This document shows, in pieces, positions 52,601 through 61,370 of a stretch of 64,000 nt of DNA (position 1 is the stretch's first letter; each line of letters opens with the position of its first letter). The stretch is from NCBI RefSeq assembly GCF_900113285.1, contig NZ_FOOT01000003.1, positions 1 to 64,000 on the forward strand, given 5' to 3'. The notes beneath the pieces were generated by a model. It saw only the letters and a list, made by a program, of their open reading frames with translations, was not told the origin of the DNA and ran no database searches. Origin of the DNA: Pontibacter chinhatensis. Its GTDB lineage: Bacteria > Bacteroidota > Bacteroidia > Cytophagales > Hymenobacteraceae. Both the position numbers and the translations under genes were made by a program.

Positions 52601-53131
52601 TTATAAAGGATCTGCGGTTACTTTGAATCGCATATCAGCTTTGATAGTTATGTCTTCTGTTACCGGCTTCGAGATTTCGGCCTGCGTCCGAATGGTATAG
52701 TTGTCGCCCTTGATGTATTCGTCCAGCTTGGCGTTGGTTGATTTGAGTTTTAGCACGTTAGTTCCTGTGGGCACCTCATCCAGGTAGGCGATTTTCACCT
52801 CCGGCTGCTTCTCACTGGAAATGTAGAGCTCAATGCGCTTCAGGAAATCAAAGTTCTGCGTTTTGGGCTCCGTTATTGTCAGCTCCAGCCGGTTCAGGCT
52901 TACATTTTTCACTAACTCGGCACGCGTCTTATTGTTCTTAAACGTTTCCTCTGAGTTTGTGGTGATGGTAAACGGTGTGGCCGGCACAAGCGCGCCTAAA
53001 GGAAAACCGGACTCGATGGTAAAGGTCTCCTCTTCTTCAATATAAAAAGTAAGCAGGTCTTCGATTTTCTCACAGGCAGTGGCTACTACAGCAAAGAGCA
53101 GCACAGCCACCAGCATTATTCTTTTCATCAA
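52601..53131 (-). CDS. Lipoprotein, unknown
   Basis: A 176-residue lipoprotein with a signal and lipobox-like end (VVATAC, Cys20), followed by beta-strand-rich sequence (LNRLELTITEPKTQNFDFLKRIELYISSE, VPTGTNVLKLKSTNAKLDEYIKGDNYTIRTQAEI). The pattern resembles a single immunoglobulin-like beta-sandwich. No named family was recognised. It lies 2 bases upstream of the GroES-like gene on the same strand, so the two are very probably co-transcribed. Any functional link is unknown. Confidence 0.7.
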   Translation of the reverse strand: MMKRIMLVAVLLFAVVATACEKIEDLLTFYIEEEETFTIESGFPLGALVPATPFTITTNSEETFKNNKTRAELVKNVSLNRLELTITEPKTQNFDFLKRIELYISSEKQPEVKIAYLDEVPTGTNVLKLKSTNAKLDEYIKGDNYTIRTQAEISKPVTEDITIKADMRFKVTADPL

Positions 53132-53224
53132 AGTACCAAGTATAAAGGGTATAAAACAATTACGGCGGGAAAACCAGACCCGGAGCCTGCCTTTCCCGCC
53201 GCAAGTTACAAAACAAGAAGCGGT

Positions 53225-54430
53225 TTAGTCAAACATATCGCCTATGCGCACCTTATCGTCATCGTCTTCGTTCCAGCTCATCGGGTACTTCTCGTCCAGG
53301 TAGGGCAGGGCGTCCTCGGTCAGGTGCAGCGGCCGGAAGGTGTCGATCATCACGGCGTACTCCTCGGTTTCCTTCTTGCCTATACTTGCCTCCACAGTGC
53401 CCGGGTGCGGCCCGTGCGGTATGCCTCCGGGGTGGATGGTGAACGAGCCTCGGTCCACGCCCTTGCGGCTCATGAAGTTGCCCTCCACATAGTATAGCAC
53501 CTCGTCGGAGTCTACGTTGGAGTGGTTGTAGGGCGCCGGAATAGACAGCGGGTGGTAATCGAAAAGGCGCGGCACAAAGGAGCAGATTACGAAGTTGTGC
53601 GCCTCAAAGTTCTGGTGCACCGGTGGCGGCTGGTGGATACGGCCTGTAATTGGCTCAAAATCCTTGATGTTGAAGGCATAAGGAAAGAAGTAACCATCCC
53701 AGCCCACAACATCAAACGGGCTTGATTTATAGTAAAACTGATGCAGCTCTCCCTCCTTCTTCACCTGCACCAGGTACTCGCCTTTCGCGGTTTCGGTGAT
53801 GAGCTCCAGGGGCGGGCGCATGTCGCGCTCGCAGAACGGGGCATGCTCCAGCAGCTGGCCAAAGTGGTTGCGGTAACGACGCGGCGTCTCTATCGGGCTA
53901 AACGATTCAATCACCAGCAACCTTACCTGCCGCTCGCCCTTATCGAAGCGGAACTTGTGGATAACCGTGCGCGGGATGACGAGGTAATCGCCGGGGCCAA
54001 ACGGAATGCGCCCCATCTGGGTGAGCAATTCGCCGGTGCCGTCGTGCACAAACACCACCTCGTCGGCCTGCCCGTTTTTATAGTAGTAGTCCATCTCAGG
54101 CTCTGATGGGTTGCAGAGGCTGATGGCCACGTCGCTATTAAACAGCAGGGTTTTGCGGGCGCTCAGGTAATCGGAACCGGTTACATTTGCCTCCACGGTG
54201 CGCAGGTGCTGTGGCGCCAGCTTCACACCTTCGGCGCGTTTGGGCGCAAAGGGCCTGGGTTCTCCGATGCGGCTGATCTGGGTGGGCGGGTTGATGTGGT
54301 ACAGCAGCGAGGATACGCCGCTGAAGCCCAGCGTGCCTACCAGTTGCTCGGCATAAAGGCTTCCGTCGGGTTGCCGGAACTGCGTGTGCCGCTTATGCGG
54401 GATCTCCCCTAGTTTATGGTAAAAAGGCAT
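53225..54430 (-). CDS. hmgA: Homogentisate 1,2-dioxygenase
   Basis: A 401-residue non-haem iron dioxygenase that opens the ring of homogentisate in tyrosine and phenylalanine breakdown. The cupin core has the conserved YNHSNVDSDEVLYYVEGNFMSRKG and the iron region FTIHPGGIPHGPHPGTVE with its His and Glu ligands. The N-terminal MPFYHKLGEIPHKRHTQFR is typical of the bacterial form found in Bacteroidota. Other hmg pathway genes (fumarylacetoacetase, HPPD) are not in the window. The gene is on the minus strand, alone. Confidence 0.9.
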   Translation of the reverse strand: MPFYHKLGEIPHKRHTQFRQPDGSLYAEQLVGTLGFSGVSSLLYHINPPTQISRIGEPRPFAPKRAEGVKLAPQHLRTVEANVTGSDYLSARKTLLFNSDVAISLCNPSEPEMDYYYKNGQADEVVFVHDGTGELLTQMGRIPFGPGDYLVIPRTVIHKFRFDKGERQVRLLVIESFSPIETPRRYRNHFGQLLEHAPFCERDMRPPLELITETAKGEYLVQVKKEGELHQFYYKSSPFDVVGWDGYFFPYAFNIKDFEPITGRIHQPPPVHQNFEAHNFVICSFVPRLFDYHPLSIPAPYNHSNVDSDEVLYYVEGNFMSRKGVDRGSFTIHPGGIPHGPHPGTVEASIGKKETEEYAVMIDTFRPLHLTEDALPYLDEKYPMSWNEDDDDKVRIGDMFD

Positions 54431-54484
54431 ATAGATTAGTTTTTAAGGTGCTACCAGGTATTTGACTTTGTGACAAAGGATTTT

Positions 54485-54613
54485 TTGACAAAGGACTTTT
54501 CGGATAAAGTAGTCGTCCCCCTACTCCCTTCCAAGGGGGATATTCTTAAACGAGGGGAAGGAGTTAGTCATTATCAGAGGTCTTTTGTCTTATATCACCC
54601 AGTCCTTTGTCAA
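54485..54613. repeat. Inverted repeat of TTGACAAAGGACT in the hmgA-ctp gap
   Basis: TTGACAAAGGACT (54485-54497) and AGTCCTTTGTCAA (54601-54613) are perfect 13-base inverted copies enclosing about 100 bases. Related GACAAAGGA words recur in other gaps (near 28045-28080). Confidence 0.65.
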
Positions 54614-54625
54614 GTCATGTTATAC

Positions 54626-56296
54626 TTACATACTTCCTGCTGCCAGGCTTTGGGCGCGGCTAAAGTGCTTCAGGCCCTGCAGAAACTCCTCATCCGACTG
54701 GTGCAGCACTGGGAAGAAGCCGTCGTTGCCGTACACGCTGCGGGCAATAAAAGCCTTCAGGTGGTTGCGCAGCAGGGCCTTGGATCGTTGGAACTGGCCA
54801 TCGTTATACTCTACCCCGGAGGCTTTGGCGGTCTGCACCACCTCCTGCAGCATTTTGTCCGTTACCTCGAAGTTCTTGTTAAACTTCTCAAACGGCATTT
54901 TCTCAAGCTCCTTCTTATGCTTCTGGTAATAGTTCAGGCTGTACTCCCGGATCACGTTCTTGTTGTAGAGCTGGCTCAGGTACTCTGATAAGGCCGTCGT
55001 GTCGCGGGGCACAAACACATCGGGCATAATGCCACCGCCACCATACACGGCCCGTCCTGCCAGGGTTTTATACTTTAAAGAGTCTACCAACAGGCTGCTG
55101 TCCGGGTGGAAGTACTCACCATTCTCGAAGCGGTGCAGGATGTCCATCTCATACTCTTCTGTATCGCCCTGCTTGTAAGGTTTCTGGATAGAGCGCCCGC
55201 TTGGGGTGTAGTAGCGGGAGATAGTCAGGCGCAGTTCAGAGCCGTCGTTAAGCGGAATCGGCATCTGCACCAATCCCTTGCCAAAGGAACGGCGACCGAC
55301 AATCAGGGCGCGGTCGTTGTCCTGCAGGGCGCCGGCCACAATCTCGGAGGCAGAGGCGCTGCCCTCATCCAATAGCACCACCAGTGGCCCTTCCTCAAAC
55401 ACGCCCTTGCGCTGGGCGAAGGTTTTGGAGTCGTAGCGGGTTCCCTTGCCATCGGTATACACGATCATCTTGTTGTCGTCAATAAACTCATCCGCCATCC
55501 GGATGGCGTGGTCCATGTAGCCGCCGGGGTTGCCGCGCAGGTCGAGCAGCAGCTGTTCCATGCCTTTCTCCCGTAGGGCCTGGAGCGCTGTCATAAATTC
55601 CTGGTAAGTGTTGGCTGAGAAGCGGCTGACCTTGATATAGCCTGTTTTATCGTCCACCATGTAGCTCACGTCCACCGAGTGCGTCGGAATTTTGCTGCGC
55701 TCAATGGTTAAGACCAGCGGCTTTTTGGTGGCGTTGCGCTGGATGGTGAGGTTTACCTTGGTGCCTTTCGGGCCGCGCAGGCGCTTGAACACGCCCTCGT
55801 TGTTGATGCCGATGCCGGCCACCGTCTCGCCGTCTACTTTAATGATTTTGTCCCCTGCCTGTATACCAGCCGCCTCAGACGGCCCGCCGCTGAGCGGAGT
55901 GATCACGTAAATGGTATCCTTGAAGATGTTGAACTCCACGCCGATGCCCTCAAAATCGCCTTCCAGGTAGGAGCGCGCCATGGCCAGTTCATCGGCCGGG
56001 ATGTAGGCTGTGTGCGGATCGAGCTTTTCGAGCATCTTGGTGATGGCGTAGTCGGTCAGTTCCTCCACGTTCACCGTGTCCACGTAGTCGCGGTCTATGT
56101 AGCTGAGGATGTCGCGGAACTTGAGGTAGCTTTTGGCCGTGCCCTGCGGATTAGTAGTGGAGGGGGCGAACATGGTGGCGCCCAGCAGCAGGCCCACCAC
56201 CAGCGCCATACTTACGAACAGCGGCAGCCGTACCTGGAACGGTGTGTTCCGGACCCTTCTGTTTTCCTCACCATGCTCCATATCATCCATGCTCAT
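54626..56296 (-). CDS. ctp: S41 family C-terminal processing peptidase
   Basis: A 556-residue membrane-anchored periplasmic protease. An N-terminal anchor lies at about 22-45. The PDZ domain lies at about 105-195 (IGVEFNIFKDTIYVITPLSGGPSEAAGIQAGDKIIKVDG). The S41 core carries the catalytic serine in a GSASASEIVAGAL segment (about residue 315) and the lysine in RSFGKGLVQ (about residue 340). The C-terminal helical extension of about 150 residues is typical of CTP-3-like proteases of Bacteroidota. It trims C-termini of exported proteins. A TATACTT motif lies 2 bases before its ATG, as in the subtilase gene. Confidence 0.93.
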   Translation of the reverse strand: MSMDDMEHGEENRRVRNTPFQVRLPLFVSMALVVGLLLGATMFAPSTTNPQGTAKSYLKFRDILSYIDRDYVDTVNVEELTDYAITKMLEKLDPHTAYIPADELAMARSYLEGDFEGIGVEFNIFKDTIYVITPLSGGPSEAAGIQAGDKIIKVDGETVAGIGINNEGVFKRLRGPKGTKVNLTIQRNATKKPLVLTIERSKIPTHSVDVSYMVDDKTGYIKVSRFSANTYQEFMTALQALREKGMEQLLLDLRGNPGGYMDHAIRMADEFIDDNKMIVYTDGKGTRYDSKTFAQRKGVFEEGPLVVLLDEGSASASEIVAGALQDNDRALIVGRRSFGKGLVQMPIPLNDGSELRLTISRYYTPSGRSIQKPYKQGDTEEYEMDILHRFENGEYFHPDSSLLVDSLKYKTLAGRAVYGGGGIMPDVFVPRDTTALSEYLSQLYNKNVIREYSLNYYQKHKKELEKMPFEKFNKNFEVTDKMLQEVVQTAKASGVEYNDGQFQRSKALLRNHLKAFIARSVYGNDGFFPVLHQSDEEFLQGLKHFSRAQSLAAGSM

Positions 56297-56491
56297 AAAA
56301 GTATAAAATCAGTAAAATGCCGCAGTACAGGCAGGGCAAAGTAGTACAAATTTTACCTTAAATATACTGAAGCCTACTATATCTATACAAATACAAATTT
56401 GTTTAAGTTGCTCTACATAAGGCATACTTAAGGGCCGCCCCGCCAACAGGCTAAAGTATGGCCCGTACTATCAGATTAATTTTTAAACCCC

Positions 56492-56499
56492 TACCTTTG
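56492..56499 (+). promoter_or_regulatory. -7 box of ruvX-def
   Basis: TACCTTTG fits TAnnTTTG and lies 35 bases before the ruvX ATG. The leader ends in TTTATACTT touching the start codon, as in hemB. Confidence 0.6.
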
Positions 56500-56533
56500 C
56501 ACTGGTAACCACAGCATTGGCAAGTTTATACTT

Positions 56534-56950
56534 ATGGGCAGAATTTTAGGGATTGACTACGGAACAAAGCGGGTGGGCCTGGCCTCTACAGACCCGCTCC
56601 AGATTATAGCCAGCCCCTTAGAAACCGTTCATGCCCAGGATGTGTTGTCTTACCTGAAGGCGTACGTGCAGCGCGAGCCCGTGGAGGCCTTTGTACTGGG
56701 CATGCCCAAGCGCCTGTCCGGCGAGGCCACCGACAACACGCAGCACGTGGTGGGGTTTCAGCGCAAGCTGCAGAAGGAGTTCCCGGGCATACCGGTGCAC
56801 CTGGTGGACGAGCGCTTTACCTCCAAGATAGCGCAGCAAAGCATGCTGGCCGGGGGACTGAAGAAGAAGGCCCGCCAGGACAAGGCAACCGTGGACCGCA
56901 TCAGCGCCGTTATCATTTTACAGTCGTATTTAGAAAGCAGAAACATATGA
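56534..56950 (+). CDS. ruvX: Holliday junction resolvase-like RuvX (YqgF)
   Basis: A 138-residue RNase H-fold protein of the RuvX/YqgF family, implicated in 16S rRNA 5' end processing and possibly junction resolution. The start GRILGIDYGTKRVGLA carries the first catalytic aspartate (D7). VHLVDERFTSKIA and DKATVDRISAVIILQSYL carry the rest of the acidic site. Length and motifs are standard. The stop overlaps the start of def (ATGA), giving a two-gene operon that is common in Cytophagales. Confidence 0.95.
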   Translation: MGRILGIDYGTKRVGLASTDPLQIIASPLETVHAQDVLSYLKAYVQREPVEAFVLGMPKRLSGEATDNTQHVVGFQRKLQKEFPGIPVHLVDERFTSKIAQQSMLAGGLKKKARQDKATVDRISAVIILQSYLESRNI

Positions 56951-57516
56951 TTTACCCAATAACCGCCTACGGAGACCCGGTTCTGAAGGAGCCGGCACAG
57001 GATATCCCGAAGGACTTTCCGGAGCTGAAAGAGCTCATTGAAGATATGTACGCCACCATGTACCACGCCCACGGCGTTGGCCTGGCTGCCCCGCAGATCA
57101 GCAAGGGCATCCGCCTGTTCGTTATCGACTCGGAGCCAATGATGGACGATGAGGACAAGGGCAAGGGCGTGAAGAAGGCCTTCATCAACCCGGAGATTGT
57201 GGAAGAGGACGGCGAGGAGTGGGGCTTTGAGGAAGGCTGCCTGAGCATCCCCGGTGTGCGCGAGGTGGTGTACCGCCCAGAGCGCATCGTGATCCGTTAC
57301 TTTGATGAGGAGTGGAACGAGCACGAGGACACGTACGACGGCATGACCGCCCGCGTGATCCAGCACGAGTACGACCACATAGAGGGCATCCTGTTCACCG
57401 ATTACCTTTCCGGCCTGAAGAAGCGCCTGATCAAGAACAAGCTCACCAAGATCTCCAAAGGCGAGGTAGACGCAGACTATAAAATGCGTTTCCCGGCCCT
57501 GGCCAAAAAGCGCTAA
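56947..57516 (+). CDS. def: Peptide deformylase
   Basis: Def removes the formyl group from new polypeptides. The 189-residue protein has the three family motifs: GVGLAAPQI, EGCLSIPG with ligand C98, and QHEYDHIEG with H140, catalytic E141 and H144. The start overlaps the ruvX stop by 4 bases, so translation is coupled. A long hairpin terminator follows. An insertion of acidic residues (MMDDEDKGKG, about 65-74) is usual in Bacteroidota forms. Confidence 0.97.
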   Translation: MIYPITAYGDPVLKEPAQDIPKDFPELKELIEDMYATMYHAHGVGLAAPQISKGIRLFVIDSEPMMDDEDKGKGVKKAFINPEIVEEDGEEWGFEEGCLSIPGVREVVYRPERIVIRYFDEEWNEHEDTYDGMTARVIQHEYDHIEGILFTDYLSGLKKRLIKNKLTKISKGEVDADYKMRFPALAKKR

Positions 57517-57538
57517 GGTTATACGTTAGCTTTATACC

Positions 57539-57582
57539 AAAACCGGCCTGCCACATCCACTGTAGCAGGCCGGTTTTGTTTG
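57539..57582. terminator. Bidirectional terminator between def and a lipoprotein gene
   Basis: AAAACCGGCCTGC (57539-57551) pairs with GCAGGCCGGTTTT (57565-57577) around a 13-base loop. It lies between the convergent stops at 57516 and 57598. Confidence 0.88.
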
Positions 57583-57597
57583 GCAGTTATACTTGGC

Positions 57598-58455
57598 TTA
57601 TTCCGTTACAGTCAGTGTAAAGGAGTTTTCCAGGGTGAAGCTACCCCATGAAGTAAAGTTATATGCTTCGCCGTTCGCAATTACTCCTTCTTCAGCAGCA
57701 CTCAGCTTGATGTGTATAGTTTTTTCGGGGACGAAAAGACCATTTTGGAGGATTCGTAATACAATAGGGGTGGAAGTATTCCAGGCGCTTCTGTAAAAAA
57801 TTGGGTCCAGCACTACATGTGCTTCCTTTTCATAATGCGTCCCCTCTTGGGCCGTCCCAGAGAATGCAAGTGTGATTTTCTGGGGTCGCGTGAAGGCTCT
57901 GTCTGCAGTTATACCAATGTAAAAGCCTTCAGATATATAGTTTCCTTTCATTGCTGTTCGAGCTACATCAGACTCACGATGTTTAACTATGCCAAATACA
58001 GGCTTTGGTGTTGCATCAAGATAGTCTATAGCCAAGCTGGTTTTGGGGATCACTACCTCGTTTTCAAAGCTATACAACTTTATTTCGGAAGTGTAGTTAC
58101 CTTGGTATACTTCATCCTTGGCTACCCGCAAGCTTATCGTTCTTTGCTTATGACCGGCAGGTATCGGTATCCGGAGCAGGTTAACTGGCTTGCCATCCAC
58201 CTCTAACGTAATCCATCCGTCATGATGAGGAACATCCCTATCCAGAAGCTCACTCGCTCCTTCCAGGTATAGGAACCTAAGGTCCTTATAGGTTCTGTCC
58301 AGTTCAACTGTCAGCTCAACTGCCTCTCCCCCCTCCTCAAGGGTTTTGCTGGAGCTGCTCATCGTTACGCTTACACTGGCTGGTTCTGTATCATCGTCTT
58401 TACAGCCCCAGAGTAAGAGGCAAAGGCTAAGGCAGAGCAGGATTTTTTGTTTCAT
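57598..58455 (-). CDS. Lipoprotein with Calx-beta-like repeats, unknown
   Basis: A 285-residue lipoprotein (lipobox LLWGC, Cys18, followed by KDDDTEP). The mature part seems to hold two beta-sandwich segments: one with SVSVTMSSSSKTLEEGGEAVELTVELDR, another with IGITADRAFTRPQKITLAFSGTAQEGTHYEKE. The latter resembles the Calx-beta pattern GTAxxGxDY. The end TLTVTE is a normal last strand. No named family was recognised. It is probably a surface or periplasmic binding protein and is monocistronic. Confidence 0.7.
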   Translation of the reverse strand: MKQKILLCLSLCLLLWGCKDDDTEPASVSVTMSSSSKTLEEGGEAVELTVELDRTYKDLRFLYLEGASELLDRDVPHHDGWITLEVDGKPVNLLRIPIPAGHKQRTISLRVAKDEVYQGNYTSEIKLYSFENEVVIPKTSLAIDYLDATPKPVFGIVKHRESDVARTAMKGNYISEGFYIGITADRAFTRPQKITLAFSGTAQEGTHYEKEAHVVLDPIFYRSAWNTSTPIVLRILQNGLFVPEKTIHIKLSAAEEGVIANGEAYNFTSWGSFTLENSFTLTVTE

Positions 58456-58920
58456 AGGAATTCGGTTAAGTATGTAGGATTGGTTTATAAGCTCCTTTCA
58501 GCCCTTGGATGTATGATGCATGCCCTTCAACTCTTCCCTGTGCCCCTTCCTGCATACTTCTCCCCCACTTGCACTTCTTATCCTGTCCGAACAGGCCAGA
58601 AGCTCCGAGCGGAAAAGGCGTTATACTTCCAGCTCATCAGCTTTCTTAGGTAAAGCAAAAGATGAAAACCTTCTGTGCTATGAATATACAGATAAAACCA
58701 TATTTATCATCCTCCTCGCTAAAAAATATCACATTTTATGCTTACACTTTATACTTGAAGATACGCCTTATACTTCTGGCGACCCTTCAATAACCGCTAT
58801 ACCTCTGAAAACAAACCTTATTCCTAGCCACATGGCGCTATCGAAGGCTTACTGAAGGTACAGGCTGACGGACGTGAAATTGCACTTGTTACTATAGGGT
58901 TCAGGTGCATGAGTAGGATT
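58456..58920. other. Gap upstream of the Calx-beta-like lipoprotein
   Basis: About 465 bases without a supportable gene. Reading frames of 68 and 111 residues exist on the plus strand, but their sequence has no protein character and no conserved start context. A few TATACTT copies are present (for example near 58748 and 58768). Confidence 0.5.
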
Positions 58921-58971
58921 CAAAGTATAAAAGCCGCTTGCTATACTTTAACAGGCGGCTTTTATACTTTG
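58921..58971 (-). terminator. Terminator built with three TATACTT motifs
   Basis: CAAAGTATAAAAGCCGC and GCGGCTTTTATACTTTG are inverted copies forming a long stem with one wobble near the top. The loop CTATACTTTAA carries a third copy. It ends 12 bases beyond the stop of the GNAT gene at 58983. Confidence 0.9.
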
Positions 58972-58982
58972 AAGAAAGGGAT

Positions 58983-59507
58983 TTATACTTGCCCGAACGC
59001 TTCCGGATAATTTACGGTGCCTGTTACGCCCTGTAAGCCCCCTGTTACCAGCTCAATGGCCATAAAGGCGTTTTCGGGCACGTCAAAAGGTGGTTTTATT
59101 TGCCAGGTAATGGCCGGTGCGAAGCCAAATTTGGGGTAATACGCCTCGTGCCCCAGCACAATCACAGCGGTGTAACCTAAAGTCTTTGCCCTGCTCAGGC
59201 CATGCGTTATTAATTTGCCGCCAATTCCCTGTCGCTGCCGTGCCGGTTTTACGGCCATGGGCGCAAGGGCCAAACTATCGAACGAGCGCCCGTTCTTATC
59301 CATGATTTTGATTTTGGAGAACAGGATGTGCCCCACGACCTCCTCTCCTGCTACGGCTACCAAAGACAGCTCAGGTATAAAAGCATCGCTCTCGCGCAGC
59401 AACTCCACCAGCTTCGCCTCGCCATCCTGCCCAAACGCCGCCTTGTTCAGCTCATATACCGCCTGGTGATCTGCCGGTTGCTCCTGCCTTATTTCTATCT
59501 GAATCAT
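58983..59507 (-). CDS. GNAT family N-acetyltransferase
   Basis: A 174-residue acetyltransferase when started at MIQIEIRQEQPADHQAVYELNKAAFG (59507). The longer upstream frame adds 44 residues of implausible composition over the FUSC gene and is rejected. Core motifs are LVAVAGEEVVGHILFSKI, LALAPMAVKPARQRQGIGGKLITHGL (CoA-binding Q/RxxGxG) and VIVLGHEAYYPKFGFAPA. It resembles the YhbS-type proteins of unknown substrate. It lies 22 bases downstream of the FUSC gene, so the two are probably co-transcribed. Confidence 0.88.
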   Translation of the reverse strand: MIQIEIRQEQPADHQAVYELNKAAFGQDGEAKLVELLRESDAFIPELSLVAVAGEEVVGHILFSKIKIMDKNGRSFDSLALAPMAVKPARQRQGIGGKLITHGLSRAKTLGYTAVIVLGHEAYYPKFGFAPAITWQIKPPFDVPENAFMAIELVTGGLQGVTGTVNYPEAFGQV

Positions 59508-59529
59508 CTTACCTAAAGTATAAAAGCCG

Positions 59530-60594
59530 CTATTCCACTGCCTTCTTCCGCCGCGCCATCGAAAACCTGGTGGCCCTGATCTGCCGGGTAGCCAGGAAAT
59601 GGAGCTTTTCGTTGTACAGCACCCACCCACCAACGGCACCCACTATACTTCCAATCAGAATATCGAAAAAGCGTGTCCGGATCAGGGTGGTCGGGTCTAC
59701 GGTTAGGGCGGTGCCGGTCTCGGCCAGGAAAATGGTGAGGATGGTGATAAAGATTACCGCGATGGCATAGTTGCGCACCACCAGGAACTCCACAATAATC
59801 TGCAGCACGATGATGCTGATGCTGATGGCCAGCAGCGAGGGCTGGAGCAGCAGGATGAACCAGGTCAGGACCAGGCCCAGAAAGGTGCCCAGGATGCGCT
59901 GGGCGCTCCGCTGCCAGACGTGTGTGGCACTGACGCCTTGCATCACGGCGGCGCAGGAGGTAGGCACCCAATAGGCTTTTTCCAGGTCCAGCATGTAGGC
60001 AATGAGCAACGAGAGTCCGACAAAGCTCCCGAAGGTAACCGACTCCACAAAGTTGACATACTGGTTCTTGGACACCTTGATCACCTCGTCCTGCGCACGT
60101 ACTTTCCGCAGCGTCACCAGGCTATACGCCAGGCCAAGGATGCAGGAGATCATGGTGCCGATACCGGCAAGCCCAATCTGGTACGGCGCCGTTTCGAGGT
60201 TAAAGGGCATGGAGATGGCCACGGAGGCAATCATGATGAAGAAGAAGTTGCCTGGCGGCCGCACCATCTTCACGTAGTACAGCACCAGGTGAACGGCAAA
60301 CGCATACAGCCCCAGCACCACCGAGGCCACCACCGGATGAAACCCGAACAGCACGCCCACCGCAAAGGAAACCATGATACCGAAGGAACTGGCCATGAGC
60401 ACGATCATCCGCCGGGCTATACTTTGCGACTGGATGTAAAGTATAACCAGGGCCGCCATGGAGGCTATTTTACCATCCTGCAGGTGATCGGTGTAATACC
60501 CCACCAGCACCGGCAGGCCCACGCAAACGCCAGCCAGAACAGGCAAGTGCCACTTCCGATCGGTCTTTCTGAATTCAAAGAGTTCTTTTAGCAT
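59530..60594 (-). CDS. FUSC family membrane protein
   Basis: A 354-residue integral membrane protein with about ten hydrophobic segments in two sets, residues about 18-160 and 205-330. The FUSC-type repeat has WVPTSCAAVMQGVSATHVWQRSAQRILGTFLGL, and the second half continues with ILQIIVEFLVVRNYAIAVIFITILTIFLAE. Relatives include aromatic acid exporters and YccS-like proteins, which move organic anions outwards. The N-terminal soluble extension of larger relatives is absent. It is co-directional with the GNAT gene. Confidence 0.88.
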   Translation of the reverse strand: MLKELFEFRKTDRKWHLPVLAGVCVGLPVLVGYYTDHLQDGKIASMAALVILYIQSQSIARRMIVLMASSFGIMVSFAVGVLFGFHPVVASVVLGLYAFAVHLVLYYVKMVRPPGNFFFIMIASVAISMPFNLETAPYQIGLAGIGTMISCILGLAYSLVTLRKVRAQDEVIKVSKNQYVNFVESVTFGSFVGLSLLIAYMLDLEKAYWVPTSCAAVMQGVSATHVWQRSAQRILGTFLGLVLTWFILLLQPSLLAISISIIVLQIIVEFLVVRNYAIAVIFITILTIFLAETGTALTVDPTTLIRTRFFDILIGSIVGAVGGWVLYNEKLHFLATRQIRATRFSMARRKKAVE

Positions 60595-60717
60595 CCCTTA
60601 CAGCCGCCCGTTATACTTTGCTCTCCGCTCATGAAAGTATAAACGGAACCAGTTGCGCAAATATACGGCTGATACCTGGAAACAGGCGACCGAGGCTTTA
60701 CACGCTGCGATGCGCTG

Positions 60718-61179
60718 CTATACTTCGGGCTTCATGAAATCGAAGGCGCCTTTGCGTAGGTTAATGCCGTACTCGAGGTACGCTTTGAGGCAGGCCAGGA
60801 AGTTCGCCCACCCTTCGGTGTTGCCTCTCAGCCAGTTAAGACCCGCCTCGTCGTTCTCCATTTCTTTCTCCGTAATGGTTACCAGCGTTGCGTTATCGCC
60901 TTTCGGCGTCAGGGTTATCTCCACGAGCAGTTCCTGGTCGCCGTGGTCCCAGAAATAGGAAACATACTTGCCTTGCTCGATTCGGCCTACCCGTACCGGG
61001 AAACGCTCGTCAAACTCCGGAAACTTCCAGGTCACGGTTTTGCCTGCCTCCATCGGGCCGGAGCTTTCCGAAATAAAGTAGTTCGACATTTTCGCCGGAT
61101 CCACGATGGCTTCAAATACTTCGTGGGCAGGTTTTAGCACCTGCAGCGCTGCCTTAACTTCCAGTTTCTGGTTTTTCAT
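60718..61179 (-). CDS. SRPBCC/AHSA1-like protein
   Basis: A 153-residue START-like ligand-binding-fold protein of the activator of Hsp90 ATPase homologue 1-like group. It starts with KLEVKAALQVLKPAHEVFEAIVDPAKMSNYF and contains VTWKFPEFDERFPVRV, an FWDHGDQELLVEITLTPKGDNATLVTITEKEM sheet, and a C-terminal helix WANFLACLKAYLEYG. These proteins often bind small hydrophobic ligands; no specific role can be given. There is no clear operon partner. Confidence 0.9.
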   Translation of the reverse strand: MKNQKLEVKAALQVLKPAHEVFEAIVDPAKMSNYFISESSGPMEAGKTVTWKFPEFDERFPVRVGRIEQGKYVSYFWDHGDQELLVEITLTPKGDNATLVTITEKEMENDEAGLNWLRGNTEGWANFLACLKAYLEYGINLRKGAFDFMKPEV

Positions 61180-61370
61180 GTGCTTTTATACTTTCCTTGT
61201 CCTTCTTCTAAAAATAGCGAAAGCAACCGACGCTGCCCAGGCCATACTTGCAAATTGTGCTGATATGCGCAGCTCTGTCCGGTTTATACTTCTAAGCTTT
61301 CAGACAGAACATCAATTTATACTTTCCTTCGCCAGTTTACAGGGGCAACAGGTGCAGAGAAACCTGCCTA

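Noticed and set aside
58447..58855. 68- and 111-residue plus-strand frames
   Set aside because: Low-quality composition, overlapping frames and no start context.
59508..59639. 44-residue N-terminal extension of the GNAT protein at 58983
   Set aside because: Residues look like translated antisense of the FUSC gene, and the family starts at MIQIEIRQ.
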